Shown here piece after piece: positions 17,079-27,000 of a DNA stretch of 64,000 nt. Within the stretch, counting starts at the first letter, position 1, and each line of letters starts with the position of its first letter. The notes under the pieces are model-generated. The model saw only the letters and a list, made by a program, of their open reading frames with translations, was not told the origin of the DNA and searched no databases. The position numbers were made by a program, and so were the translations under genes. Source of the stretch: Bacteroides sp. 43_108 (GTDB lineage: Bacteria > Bacteroidota > Bacteroidia > Bacteroidales > Bacteroidaceae); assembly GCA_001915545.1 (NCBI GenBank), contig MNQS01000132.1, positions 15,947-79,946 on the forward strand. Direction: 5' to 3'.

Positions 17079-18797
17079 AAAGAGATGAGACAAGTGTCTA
17101 TGATGATCTTTAGGAGAATCTAAATCTTCCATCCATTCCTGCAGCTGCCCCCACTTGCCAATGCGAGGCCACAACAGATGTTCTCTTACTGAGATTATAC
17201 GATTTCTGAAAACAGAATCCTTTCCAAGAATCTCAGAAGCAGAAATATAGTTTGTAAATAAATCATATACTATTTCCTGATCATAGGACACTCCCGGACG
17301 AGGAGTTCTGTCTCCTTCAACAAGTCCTGGTCCATGTTCTGGAGACCATCCGTCTGGGGTAATCAAGAAGCCGTCTTTCTCTATAAGTCTATCTGCCCAG
17401 AACTCAGCCATTTCCTTAAGCAACGGATAAGCCCGCTCCTCTAAAAACTTCTTGTCGCCGCCATAGGCGTAATGAAGCCAGAAATGCTGGAGAAGCCATG
17501 CAGGACCAGGAAGATGCAAAGCCCATCCGCTTGTACCTCCCATAAAATTCATAGTTGAATATGCTTTCCAGGCCTTATCTGTCGACAAACGGGGGTCGTC
17601 AGACATTTTCTGCACTTCGGATATGTTTTCTATCCAATCCAACATCTGCATGTGGCATTCAGATAGACCAGTCGGCTCAGCAAGCCAATAATTCATCTGA
17701 AGATTTATGTCTGTTGTATATTGAGAATACCAAGCCGGTTTACGCTCCTTGTTCCAAAGTCCCTGCAGATTGGCCGGAAGTCCCCCTTCACGTGAAGAAC
17801 TGATCAAAAGATAACGTCCAAATTGAAACACCAATGCTTCAAGCCAAGGATCGTCTGCTCCACCTCTGTAACGTTCTATTCGTTTGTCTATTGCAATCTC
17901 TCTGCCGTCAAACGGGTCTTCCAGTATCAAGTCACATCTGCCATAAAGATTTCTGAAATCTGCCACATGGATACTTTTCAGTTCTTCATAAGCCATTGAA
18001 GAAGCACGATTTATATATGAGAAAAGATCAGACATCGGATTCTGTCCTAAAAATTTGCACTTATAATCTGGGACATAAGATGTTGAAGCGGACAAAAGCA
18101 ATGTAAAACCTGAGCAGTTTTCAAATTCAAGACGATCATCGCAAGCCTTTACCGATGTGCCATTATCCGGAACAACACGAACATGCGCACCATATTGCAA
18201 TCCATTACTGAATCGTCCTTCAAAAAAGGCATCATTACCGGCATAAGCGACATTATTGGCATGAAACGATTCAAGTCTGACTGCAACAGAAGGCAATCGA
18301 CGTCCATCTACATCACATCGTACTGCAACGACCTTGTTTGGAAAACTGGCAAAGACCTGACGGTGCACCGAATAAGACGAAGTTTTATAATTTATATCAC
18401 AAACAGCCTTATCCAAGGACAATCTTCGAGAATAATCATTGCAAGAATCTCCTATGCCGTAATCTATAAAGATTTCTCCCATCGGCTGGAAATTCCCCAC
18501 TTTCTTCATGTCTCCAGTGCATAGTGAATGCTCAGTAAATTGAATTCTCTCTTGAGAAACTCCACCATACACCATTGCACCAATAAAACCGTTGCCTATC
18601 GGCATTGCTTCATTCCAGTTTGAAGCAGGCTTTTCAAAAAGCAGATTATAGCCATCGTGATTTCGGTCTACACTATAAAGACATGATATAGACAGAAACA
18701 TCATCAGACAAGCCAACAAAGACCTACCAGATATAAACTTTAAACTCGTGGCAAGCCTAGAAACAGCCACATTAGAAATAAAATTATAAAAGAACAT
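17079..18797 (-). pseudogene. GH95 alpha-L-fucosidase/galactosidase, 3' end removed by the IS
   Basis: The first ~572 residues of an exported GH95 glycoside hydrolase. The N-terminus has a membrane-type signal (LLACLMMFLSISC), then the family hallmark WNEAMPIGNGFIGAMVYGG and TEHSLCTGD. The (alpha/alpha)6 barrel shows ANLQGLWN, TDINLQMNYWLAEPTGL and TPDGWSPEHGPG, which includes the general-acid Glu region. Reading stops at HRHLSHLF, where the IS inverted repeat begins, and then continues only into a short IS-derived tail. GH95 proteins are usually about 780-830 residues, so ~220 residues are lost, including the C-terminal barrel region that holds the catalytic Asp in characterised members. The gene is most likely inactive. 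Confidence 0.88.
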
Positions 18798-18834
18798 AGT
18801 TAAGGTTGTTAAAGGTAATTTTCTATATATGCAG

Positions 18835-18866
18835 CAAATTTATCATTACTATTACATAAGTGCAAA
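18835..18866 (-). promoter_or_regulatory. Promoter of the GH95 gene
   Basis: On the minus strand TTTG (18863-18866) and TAAATTTG (18835-18842) are separated by 20 bases, an excellent Bacteroidetes -33/-7 promoter. It predicts a start near 18829, about 30 bases before the GH95 start codon. Confidence 0.8.
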
Positions 18867-18912
18867 AATAAACCCATGCAAAAATTGACTTTATCCGTCA
18901 TTTATGCATGGG
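18862..18912 (-). terminator. Intrinsic terminator of the GH127 gene
   Basis: On the minus strand CCCATGCA pairs with TGCATGGG, with a further AAAT/ATTT and GAC/GTC stem, followed by TTTATTTTTG. It lies 50 bp after the GH127 stop and touches the GH95 promoter. Confidence 0.88.
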
Positions 18913-18962
18913 CAAAACATACCATAAAAATATCTAGCTACTCAATATTCCATAAATCATAA

Positions 18963-21374
18963 TCACCTTATCAACATACGGCATCCGAACAAAGGTCCGG
19001 CAACACAAGTATTATCCATCGCTTCAAACTCTACGAGAACATTATCCTTTCCTTTAGTAACTTCAAAAGGAATATGATAGACCTTATCGAAGAAGCTGTT
19101 GCCCCACCAATGTATTATGACCGTTGCGACAGGAACACCGTCCACCTTAACCTTGAACTTATAGATATCGCCTAGATTTCCCCAATATGTGCACATCATA
19201 TCCATCGGAACATCTGGCTTTACAGGCATCTTAAATGAAAAAGAACCGCCATTTACAGCTTTTCTGAACTTCTTGCCTGAAATATCACCTAGTTCTATGT
19301 TATTGCCGTCAAATGAGAAATCGCGCTCCGGTTGCATTTCTCCTGGCTGGAAATATGCAACAGTGCGTTGCTTCATCCATTTCTCTCTATCTCGTTTGGC
19401 CAATATATCCTCAGATTCTTTCAGCCATTTATCCAGATTATAATGTTCGAAATACACGACTGTCCTATCTCCGGTAGACTTGTAGTATGGTTTCATTTCA
19501 TGAGATGACGGCCACGCACTTTTGAGTTGCATTTTTTCTCCATCAAAGAAAATTGCAGACTCTGCATCGTCAACCATTTCCGTCAATACCACAGGAACAT
19601 CTTCACCTGAATTCAAAGGCAGAGCCAGCACAATTGGTCCATAAAGATATGCACGCAACGTACTGTCACCTAGTGCCTGTTCTGAAGAGAAAGACATAGG
19701 ATATACAAACTCCAGCCTGTCTCCGTCACTCCATTTCCTTTCAATTTTAAGATAACTGCCGGGTCCTGCATTTGAAACAATTTGTTTCTCACCATTTATA
19801 AATACATCACATCCTTTTTTCGCCCAATAAGGATAGCGGATATTAACAGCAAATTTTCTACTGCGCTTCAACTTTAAATCAACAGCAACAGAACCTGAAT
19901 TAGGAAAATCCGTATTCATGGTTACTTGTGCACCTTCAGCTCTCCAATTCAAGACAGAAGGTATAAACAGATTTATATACAAATCATTGTCGCCATTCGT
20001 ACTATATATGAAATCCCCATATTTTGAATGGTTTTCCAATCCAGTTCCGACACAACACCAGAAAGAATCAAAGGGGGATGAGAAGTCTTTTCGGCATCCA
20101 GATGCCAACGGCGACATATAGCAAACCATACCGTCATCAGGATTCTGTGAAGCAAGAATATGATTATACAATACACGCTCGTAGAAATCAACCTTTTTGA
20201 CATCCGGAGAAGCCATGAAAAGATGTTTGGTCAACTTGAGCATATTGTATGAATTACACGTTTCACAAGTTTTATCCGTAATTCTGTCGTAAGTACGGTC
20301 AGGAGCTCCGAAATGTTCAGCTTCACTGTTTCCTCCAATGACATACGTGTGATGATCCACTACTGTATTCCAGAAGAAATCTGCAATATCCAATAGTTTT
20401 TTATCACCTGAAAGTTCATACTGCCGGGCCACACCGACAATCTTAGGTATCTGAGTGTTTGCGTGCTTGCCTGCCAGTTCATCGCGATGTTCGCTCAAAG
20501 GATCCAACAAATATTTGTGATTCAAACGTTCCGAAAGCTCCAAATAGCGAGAATCATTTGTCAGAGCATAAACCTCGGCGAAAGATTCATTTATTCCACC
20601 ATGCTCGGCCTTCAATATTTCCTGAATCTGCGCGTCGGATAATGGAGAAAAAACGCCATACATATAATTTGCAAGAGATACCAAAACATCTTTGGCCAAA
20701 TCATTATGTGCATGTCTATAGGCATCAGAAAGGCCAGCCATAAGCTTATGCATGTTGTACAATGGAACATAGTAACCATTCAAATCGAATCCCTTGGTTC
20801 TGATATCCCCTTTCCCGATTTCTTCAAACAGTCTGCAAGCATCAGGAAAACCAGCTACAAGCCCTGTTCCTAAAGTTTTCTGGCAAGAATCCAACTGAGA
20901 AACACAATAATCCACAATTTTCTTCATAGCTTCATCGCCTGTCGAAGCATACATCATGGAACATGCCGAAAGAAAATGCCCGAAAGTCTGGCCGGCCAAT
21001 CCACCACCTTCCCAGCCACCATATTTAGGAGCTTTAGGAGACAGTCCGGCATTCTGAAGGAATCCATTCATCAGTCTGTCCGATTCAAGCTTAAGCAACC
21101 ACTGTCTATCCATTTCCATTGCGTGCTTAAAAGGACCATCCAAAAGTCTGACATCTTCCAAAGGGAAAGACTGACAAGTCTGTTCTTTCTTCTTGTACAA
21201 AGATTTTGCCTTGCAGTTTGCCGAAGAAACAGAATAAACACCAGGGAATGTTTCACTTATGCCACAATCGCTATAAAAGCCGGCAGAATAATCCCCGGCT
21301 TTTGACATACTCCATGCGGAAACCGAAAACAGTCCTAGCATAGAGCTAAACAATACTATTCTAGATTTTTTCAT
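18963..21374 (-). CDS. GH127 (DUF1680) beta-L-arabinofuranosidase-type hydrolase
   Basis: An exported 803-residue enzyme expected to release beta-L-arabinofuranose from plant glycans. The signal is MKKSRIVLFSSMLGLFSVSA. The (alpha/alpha)6 barrel starts near FPLEDVRLLDGPF. The zinc/thiolate active site of the family is complete: Glu351/353 in GGNSEAEHFG (acid/base region), Glu371 and Cys373 in KTCETCNSYNMLK, and Cys440/Cys441 in SFWCCVGTGLENH, one of which is the nucleophile. A C-terminal beta-sandwich follows. The 803-residue length is a little above HypBA1-like enzymes (~660), partly from an N-terminal ~60-residue extension. It is seven bases downstream of the GH2 gene, hence in the same operon. 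Confidence 0.9.
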   Translation of the reverse strand: MKKSRIVLFSSMLGLFSVSAWSMSKAGDYSAGFYSDCGISETFPGVYSVSSANCKAKSLYKKKEQTCQSFPLEDVRLLDGPFKHAMEMDRQWLLKLESDRLMNGFLQNAGLSPKAPKYGGWEGGGLAGQTFGHFLSACSMMYASTGDEAMKKIVDYCVSQLDSCQKTLGTGLVAGFPDACRLFEEIGKGDIRTKGFDLNGYYVPLYNMHKLMAGLSDAYRHAHNDLAKDVLVSLANYMYGVFSPLSDAQIQEILKAEHGGINESFAEVYALTNDSRYLELSERLNHKYLLDPLSEHRDELAGKHANTQIPKIVGVARQYELSGDKKLLDIADFFWNTVVDHHTYVIGGNSEAEHFGAPDRTYDRITDKTCETCNSYNMLKLTKHLFMASPDVKKVDFYERVLYNHILASQNPDDGMVCYMSPLASGCRKDFSSPFDSFWCCVGTGLENHSKYGDFIYSTNGDNDLYINLFIPSVLNWRAEGAQVTMNTDFPNSGSVAVDLKLKRSRKFAVNIRYPYWAKKGCDVFINGEKQIVSNAGPGSYLKIERKWSDGDRLEFVYPMSFSSEQALGDSTLRAYLYGPIVLALPLNSGEDVPVVLTEMVDDAESAIFFDGEKMQLKSAWPSSHEMKPYYKSTGDRTVVYFEHYNLDKWLKESEDILAKRDREKWMKQRTVAYFQPGEMQPERDFSFDGNNIELGDISGKKFRKAVNGGSFSFKMPVKPDVPMDMMCTYWGNLGDIYKFKVKVDGVPVATVIIHWWGNSFFDKVYHIPFEVTKGKDNVLVEFEAMDNTCVAGPLFGCRMLIR

Positions 21375-21381
21375 AACGGTA

Positions 21382-23205
21382 TTATTTCAGACCTTCGAGA
21401 CTCATGCAAACCCGATTATTGGCTTCGCGAACTTTCTGCTCATCAATCTTTATATATTTTCGGTCATACGTCATCAGACCGTTAACTTCTACCTCAACAT
21501 CTGTTGTCTGCGTATAAACAGCAGAAGACAATCCACGGGCAATGAAACCTTCAAGCTGTTCTATGTATTTCAGATATTCAGCAGTTACTTCTTCTGAAGA
21601 CTTAAACTGAACATATCCCCAATTACGGGACGGTTCCCACAGATGACCTTCTACGGCAAATCCGATACCTCCATATTCGCCTAAAACATTTACACGCTGA
21701 GCATCATAAAGAGGCATTGCCGGTGTCGGATAATTGTGCACATCCAGTATGTCACCGCAAGTATAATGGTTTCCTCCGCTAGCAGGATCAACCAGTCGTG
21801 TAGGATCATATTTCTTTGTCCATTCGACAATTTCCGGAGTCTTAAACTGTCCCCAAGCTTCGTTGAAAGGAACCCACACACCTATACATGGGTAAGAATA
21901 AAGACAATCCATTATTTCTTTCCATTCCTTGCGGAACTGAGCTTCCGACTCAGGACTGCGCAACAGTTCTGCACCATTGAAATAGCGGAAGTTCTGCCAT
22001 TCTGGATTACGGTCACCGCTAGGCATATCCTGCCAGACTATTATACCTTTTTTATCACAATAAGTATACCAACGTGCCGGTTCAACCTTTATATGTTTAC
22101 GTATCATGTTGAAGCCCCAATCTTTCGTCTTCTGTATATCATAAAGCAAGGCGTTATCAGTAGGTGCCGTATAAAGTCCATCAGGCCACCAACCTTGATC
22201 AAGGGGTCCGAAATTAAATATCGGTTCATTATTAAGAGCAATACGCATAACGCCATTCTTATCTCTCAACGTAGAGAATTTTCTCATTGCCGTATAACTC
22301 TTTACTTCGTCTATAGCTTTTCCGCCATTGCTCAACACAACACGCATATCATACAAGAACGGAGTAGATGGACTCCAGAGTTTTGCATTCTCAGGCATAT
22401 CTATTGAAACAGCATGACCATTGATACTCTTGCCGGAAGCAATCACGCGACCATTATCATAAATATAAACCTCAACCATATCTCCCTGCATTCCTGCAGA
22501 CACTTTCGGTTCTACAGTCACAGTATGCAAATCGATATCCGGTGTTATTTTAAGATTCTCAAAATGTCTATCGCCCACGGGCTCAATCCAAACAGTCTGC
22601 CAAATACCTGTTACAGGCGTATACCATATACCTCCAGGTCTATTCACTTGCTTGCCTCGAGGCTGAAAACCTTCGTCCGTAGGATCCCATACCCTCACGC
22701 ATATTTCATTTTCCTTCTTGGTATCAAGAGCGGCTGTTATATCAAAAGAAAATGGAACAAAACCACCTTTATGCTGTCCGACTTTTACATCATTGACCCA
22801 AACATCTGCAAGCCAGTCAACAGCACCAAAATTCAATATTATGCGCTTGTTTTTCCAAGAAGAAGGTATTGTGAATTTTCTCGAATACCACAATTCATTA
22901 TCCTTGCCGACGGTCTTGCCAACACCAGACATCATAGATTCAACAGCAAAAGGAACCAGAATTTTACCATCAAAAACTTCAGGTTTACGCTCACCTTTCT
23001 TTTTAATGGCATAATCCCAAAGTCCATTCAGATTACTCCAAGAAGAACGCTCCATAATAGGCCTAGGATACTCAGGCAGAACATTATCTACAGATACACT
23101 GTCAGCCCAAACCGATTTAATATGGTCATCAAGCATTTTCCATTGAGCTTTTGCATCAACAAATACAGCCAGCAACAAGGTTGCAAAAAATAAAATGTTT
23201 TTCAT
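21382..23205 (-). CDS. GH2 family glycoside hydrolase
   Basis: An exported 607-residue enzyme. The signal MKNILFFATLLLAVFVDAKA is followed by the GH2 sugar-binding domain (~45-210, with RSSWSNLNGLWDYAI and WVNDVKVGQHKGGFVPFSFD), an immunoglobulin-like domain (~215-315) and the TIM barrel. Acid/base Glu449 lies in WVPFNEAWGQ and nucleophile Glu510 in VLGEYGG. The short barrel and absence of a C-terminal jelly roll set it apart from large LacZ enzymes. Substrate could be beta-galactoside, glucuronide or arabinoside. The first gene of the GH2-GH127 operon, under the shared element at 23233-23345. Confidence 0.9.
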   Translation of the reverse strand: MKNILFFATLLLAVFVDAKAQWKMLDDHIKSVWADSVSVDNVLPEYPRPIMERSSWSNLNGLWDYAIKKKGERKPEVFDGKILVPFAVESMMSGVGKTVGKDNELWYSRKFTIPSSWKNKRIILNFGAVDWLADVWVNDVKVGQHKGGFVPFSFDITAALDTKKENEICVRVWDPTDEGFQPRGKQVNRPGGIWYTPVTGIWQTVWIEPVGDRHFENLKITPDIDLHTVTVEPKVSAGMQGDMVEVYIYDNGRVIASGKSINGHAVSIDMPENAKLWSPSTPFLYDMRVVLSNGGKAIDEVKSYTAMRKFSTLRDKNGVMRIALNNEPIFNFGPLDQGWWPDGLYTAPTDNALLYDIQKTKDWGFNMIRKHIKVEPARWYTYCDKKGIIVWQDMPSGDRNPEWQNFRYFNGAELLRSPESEAQFRKEWKEIMDCLYSYPCIGVWVPFNEAWGQFKTPEIVEWTKKYDPTRLVDPASGGNHYTCGDILDVHNYPTPAMPLYDAQRVNVLGEYGGIGFAVEGHLWEPSRNWGYVQFKSSEEVTAEYLKYIEQLEGFIARGLSSAVYTQTTDVEVEVNGLMTYDRKYIKIDEQKVREANNRVCMSLEGLK

Positions 23206-23232
23206 AATAAAATTTTAAAATCAGACATTTAC

Positions 23233-23345
23233 ATCCGGCCTAACTCCAGACCATCCTTAACACAAAACAACATTGCAAATATAACCAATTATAATACAAC
23301 AAAATTATACTATAGTTGCAATTACTTATGCCATATTTGCCTTAT
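23233..23345 (-). promoter_or_regulatory. Shared regulatory element A, promoter region of GH2-GH127
   Basis: A core of about 73 bases (23271-23343) is nearly identical to the region upstream of the GH43 gene (32087-32160). On the minus strand it contains TATATTTG (23276-23283) and TTTTG 16 bases upstream (23300-23304), a plausible -7/-33 pair. The core begins and ends with GCAAATAT / ATATTTGC, an inverted pair. A further conserved block AGGCCGGAT (23233-23241) lies 30 bp downstream at the same distance as in the other copy. Confidence 0.75.
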
Positions 23346-23580
23346 GAGGAGGACTCATTGAAACAAATCCATGATGCACATCAAACAATCAGCGAATAAA
23401 AAGAAGGGAAACAGAATCAACAAAATGCAAAGCAAATCACAAAAATGCCTACGACACAAATCCCCAACAAGAAAAAATATAAAACCAGGAAATTGGAACA
23501 ATTTATATCTGATATGACATATTGCCTCATAAATCACAGAAAAACAAATCAAGAATAGTGTTTATGAGCAACCATAATAA
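23346..23580. other. Non-coding stretch upstream of element A
   Basis: A low-GC stretch rich in A on the plus strand. It has short frames only and none with gene-like features. I see no repeat or RNA structure here besides the terminator that follows. Confidence 0.5.
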
Positions 23581-23629
23581 AACAGTAAACCCTGACATAC
23601 AGACTTTACAATTACGTATGTCAGGGTTT
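23580..23629 (-). terminator. Terminator of the 970-residue exported protein gene
   Basis: A perfect 14-bp inverted repeat, AAACCCTGACATAC and GTATGTCAGGGTTT (23587-23600 and 23616-23629), lies eight bases past the stop. The T-run after it on the minus strand is short (ACTGTTTTATT). Confidence 0.8.
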
Positions 23630-23636
23630 AAAAAGA

Positions 23637-26549
23637 TTATCGAACTACAACTTTTGCAGTCTTATTTCCATACTTCAAAATATATACTCCAGCATTCAAC
23701 TTAACGCCGGCATCAACTATAACACCGTTGACAGAATATACCAAAGTTCCTTCTGGAGCAATGATGGTTCCGTTCTCAACTCTGAAATCAAGTTCTTCAG
23801 AATCATCTTCCGGAGTAGAAATTCCTGTTGCAGGGTTCCAACCAGCGTTGTCACCTTCAGTAAGCTGTGTCAAAGTAAAGTTATCAGCAGACAACCAAGT
23901 ACCAGTCCAAGGCTCACCGCCGAACTTCATTGTAAATGTAGAGTCACAAGTGTAACCGATAGTGAGAGCATGATCCTTAACCTCTATTTCAAGAGTCTTG
24001 TAGTGCCATCCCCAACCCTTACCATTGTTAGTGTTTACAATCTGGAGAAGAGCCTCATCACCGTCAATACCACCGTTTGTAGCCTTATAAGCCTCAGCAA
24101 ATATTGAACCGTAAGAATCGCTTACTGTTGCAATTGAGTCATTTCCTGCAGAATCAGAAGGACCACCAAGCTCTGTAATGTTCATTCGTTCCATTGTAAC
24201 AGGAGCCAAAACAGTTGTAGTAGAATCGTGGTCAGCCATTGCATAAAGGTATACACCCTTATCACTTGTTGTACGTACCATAGCCTTAAGCTCATAAGTA
24301 CCGTTAGGCAGATTCTCTATAGTCTGATATGCATTGTAAAGCAGATTTCCCGCAGTCTGGTGCCAAGCATCCAAATAACGTCCGTTTACATCGCCATCAT
24401 ACTGCTGACTTGCATTTGTCACAAGGTTGTTTCCAGAACCGCTCATCACGATAGTCCATCCCTTTGCACTTGAGCTGTTAGAATCATCGATTGTTGGATT
24501 AACGATAAGACCAGTATAATCCTTTGTGCCAGTAGCAATCAGATCTGCTGCACGGCATGCAGCAATTGCATTTTCCAATTCTGTGATATACTTTTCTACC
24601 AAAGTTTCGAGTGGAAGAACTTCCATTTCTGTAAAGAATGCAACCTGACGGTTGATGTTCTCATCAAGAACGCTCTTTGCGACTGCATCAGAAACTTCCA
24701 ATTCCTTAGCCTCTTTCAATACTGGCATGTATTCGTCGCGGAAGCAATACAGAATTGATGTCAGACTATCCATTTCTGTGTATGTTGCATCTTCTGCATT
24801 GATAGCATTAGTCATGCTTTCACAGAAACTATTTGCAATTTCCGAATATACATCAGTATATACACCATTAGTAAGTGAGTCTGTCAATGCTGCAAGTATA
24901 CCGTTCTTCACAGCAACCTGCTTGTCCACAGACTTCTGAGCCTCAGCCTGAGCAACCATCAAAGCCTCCATAGCGTCTTTGATAGTCTGAACATCGGAAG
25001 CATTCTCATATTTGCTGATAGAATCACTGAATGCAACCTTGTCAGCATTAAACATCATTGTATCGCGCTGTGCACGGCACTCATCAAGTTTAGAATTCAA
25101 CTGAGCACGAAGATCTTCCTCGCTGAGCTGTCCGCAATACTTGAGACGGAAACCTGTAACAAGATACCATCCTATAGAACCGCCAGCTTCAGATGCCTCA
25201 GAAGAGAAACCTATTCTGAGATTTCCATTTATAACCGTAACAGGAGTTGTTTCAAATGTTTCCCATGCTCCAGACATAGCTTCTGATGCATAATTTGAAA
25301 CAGCAGTAACTCCACCTGAAGTAGCAAAAGCATGCTGCTTGTAGTTTTCACCTACTCCAGTGTAGCCTATACATTCAACCTTATAGCGACCATCAGGAAG
25401 TCCTTCTACATCCTGATATATTTCAAGAAGATTGAACTGCCAAGACCAGTTGTTGAAACATGTTACATCGACACCAACCTCATCTGAGTATTTATGTCTT
25501 GCTCCGTAATCAAATCCGCTTGAAGGAAGATTTGTATCATTCAGAACCCAACCTTCAGAAGTTGTTGTACAATCTGGATCATAGTTGTAAGCCTCTCTGA
25601 AGTTAGGATACTTGATATAGTATGTAAGATCAGCAGGATTCTCCTCTGTTGCTACAGGAATCTGGCTGTCGTAGTATGCATGCAAAGCATTTTCAAGTGC
25701 GTAATAACCATCCAAAAGTTCCTGAAGTTTTGCATCATCTGATTCAAACAAGTCATGAGCCTCATAGTAAGCAGTCTCGAGTGCATCAAATCCAGGATAT
25801 AAAGTAGACGAAGCAAAATTAGCATCGCACTCGTCATAAATATTGGAAATATTTGATATTACAGCAAGTCCTTTTCTGATTTCAGATATATAATTGTTGA
25901 TTTCTGTAATCAGAGCATAATAAGTATCATCTGTGCCATCAATCTTTTCCTCTTCTGCCATTGCAAAGTCAGTGATTTCAGTCTGAATACCTGGATAATC
26001 ACCAAGCTCTTCCTGGAACAAAAGAAGTTTGCTTGCAGCATCGTTATACAAAGTTTCTGCATCAGTTGCAAGGGCAACCAGCTTCCACTGTGATTTTTCG
26101 TTGAGCGCCTTATCGCACCATACACCGTTTCCAACTCCAGGAGTATCCCATCCCCAATAGAGTGAATTCTGCTTATTCTTAATAGCGACGAACTCCGTTC
26201 CTTCTATGGCCTCAATAGTATACTTTGCCCTGGAAACATCTGAAGGAAGAGTTGCTTCAAATGAAATGTCCCACGTATTCCAATCCGAAGTAATCTTACA
26301 AACATAGCTGTCGTCCGCCACTAATTTAATCATGTAAGAACCATCACCGTCTCCGGAGTCAATGAACTCGAAAGCCTGTGTCTCGTCATTCTCGTCAGGT
26401 TCACACTGCTTGGCAACACCATCAACGCTACCCAAAGCAAAGCCTTCGCTGCTTATAATCTGGTAGTTTCTGCCCAGCGTTGGTTCTGTAACCTGAGCTC
26501 CCGCATATATCGAAAAAAGCGAAAATGCGGCAATCAAAAGTTTCTTCAT
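23637..26549 (-). CDS. Large exported modular protein of unknown function
   Basis: A 970-residue protein with signal peptide MKKLLIAAFSLFSIYAGA. An N-terminal ~150-residue segment resembles a beta-trefoil or ricin-type glycan-binding fold (GRNYQIISSEGFALG ... SLYWGWDTPG). It is followed by helical segments with FIVAR-like spacing, a beta-sandwich segment near 310-470 (FNLLEIYQDVEGLPDGRYKVE), more helices, and a second sandwich near 700-880 with the same PNGTYELKAMVRTT pattern. The last ~60 residues (LVYSVNGVIVDAGVKLNAGV) resemble a short C-terminal sorting or Por-type domain. I could not assign an enzyme. Its position between GH genes suggests glycan binding at the cell surface. Confidence 0.7.
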   Translation of the reverse strand: MKKLLIAAFSLFSIYAGAQVTEPTLGRNYQIISSEGFALGSVDGVAKQCEPDENDETQAFEFIDSGDGDGSYMIKLVADDSYVCKITSDWNTWDISFEATLPSDVSRAKYTIEAIEGTEFVAIKNKQNSLYWGWDTPGVGNGVWCDKALNEKSQWKLVALATDAETLYNDAASKLLLFQEELGDYPGIQTEITDFAMAEEEKIDGTDDTYYALITEINNYISEIRKGLAVISNISNIYDECDANFASSTLYPGFDALETAYYEAHDLFESDDAKLQELLDGYYALENALHAYYDSQIPVATEENPADLTYYIKYPNFREAYNYDPDCTTTSEGWVLNDTNLPSSGFDYGARHKYSDEVGVDVTCFNNWSWQFNLLEIYQDVEGLPDGRYKVECIGYTGVGENYKQHAFATSGGVTAVSNYASEAMSGAWETFETTPVTVINGNLRIGFSSEASEAGGSIGWYLVTGFRLKYCGQLSEEDLRAQLNSKLDECRAQRDTMMFNADKVAFSDSISKYENASDVQTIKDAMEALMVAQAEAQKSVDKQVAVKNGILAALTDSLTNGVYTDVYSEIANSFCESMTNAINAEDATYTEMDSLTSILYCFRDEYMPVLKEAKELEVSDAVAKSVLDENINRQVAFFTEMEVLPLETLVEKYITELENAIAACRAADLIATGTKDYTGLIVNPTIDDSNSSSAKGWTIVMSGSGNNLVTNASQQYDGDVNGRYLDAWHQTAGNLLYNAYQTIENLPNGTYELKAMVRTTSDKGVYLYAMADHDSTTTVLAPVTMERMNITELGGPSDSAGNDSIATVSDSYGSIFAEAYKATNGGIDGDEALLQIVNTNNGKGWGWHYKTLEIEVKDHALTIGYTCDSTFTMKFGGEPWTGTWLSADNFTLTQLTEGDNAGWNPATGISTPEDDSEELDFRVENGTIIAPEGTLVYSVNGVIVDAGVKLNAGVYILKYGNKTAKVVVR

Positions 26550-26945
26550 AAGTTGTTGTTTTTAGTTAAGTATGTAAAAAGTCTCATTGTTGCACAAATC
26601 AATACTTATTCTCGTACATAAGAAAACCAGTCCATAAAAGACCAGATTCATACACGACATAAAAATTCATTTATACTTTTCATTCACATTCGTTTCTAAA
26701 GGCCTGCATGGAATAGCAAATCCATGGTTTCAATCGAATTCAATCTGTCGATAAATATCGTATATTTTTTTCATATACTAATAACATTTAGTCATTTTTT
26801 ATTCCATAAATATGGAAAATATACATAACAGGAATATATATTATACAAATTTGTTATGAACATTTACTATTTTCAAAAACAAGTCAAATTTCTCCCTTTC
26901 TACAGCTTGCAACTACAACATAAATCACACATCACGAAACAAACA
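26550..26945. other. Non-coding AT-rich stretch upstream of the 970-residue gene
   Basis: About 400 AT-rich bases between two minus-strand genes. It should hold the promoter of the 970-residue gene, but I found no clean TAnnTTTG match and no copy of the shared element. Confidence 0.5.
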
Positions 26946-26995
26946 TAAAAAAAAGAGCAAGAGATATTTTAATCAACAAAACATCCTTGCTCTTA
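26946..26995 (-). terminator. Intrinsic terminator of the 1245-residue gene
   Basis: On the minus strand AAGAGCAAGGAT pairs with ATCTCTTGCTCTT (small mismatch), followed by TTTTTTT, just after the stop at 27001. Confidence 0.88.
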
Positions 26996-27000
26996 GAATC

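Larger units (their letters stand above)
15406..17081 (+). mobile_element. IS1634-like insertion sequence
   Basis: About 1.68 kb bounded by perfect 16-bp terminal inverted repeats, TTTCCTGACTTCGTCA (15406-15421) and TGACGAAGTCAGGAAA (17066-17081). The outer three bases may be shared target bases. It carries one transposase gene whose stop codon is the first three bases of the right repeat. The bases outside the repeats (left ...CCGTAT, right GAGATGAG...) do not match, so no target duplication is seen. The right end cuts a GH95 gene, and its missing part is absent on the other side. Confidence 0.9.

Noticed and set aside
22414..23193. Plus-strand frame of 259 codons over the GH2 gene
   Set aside because: Shadow of the GH2 reading frame; no family motif.
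23330..23360. Plus-strand divergent promoter in element A
   Set aside because: ATATTTGC faces away from GH2, but there is no plus-strand gene within 300 bp. More likely it is one half of a mirrored operator.
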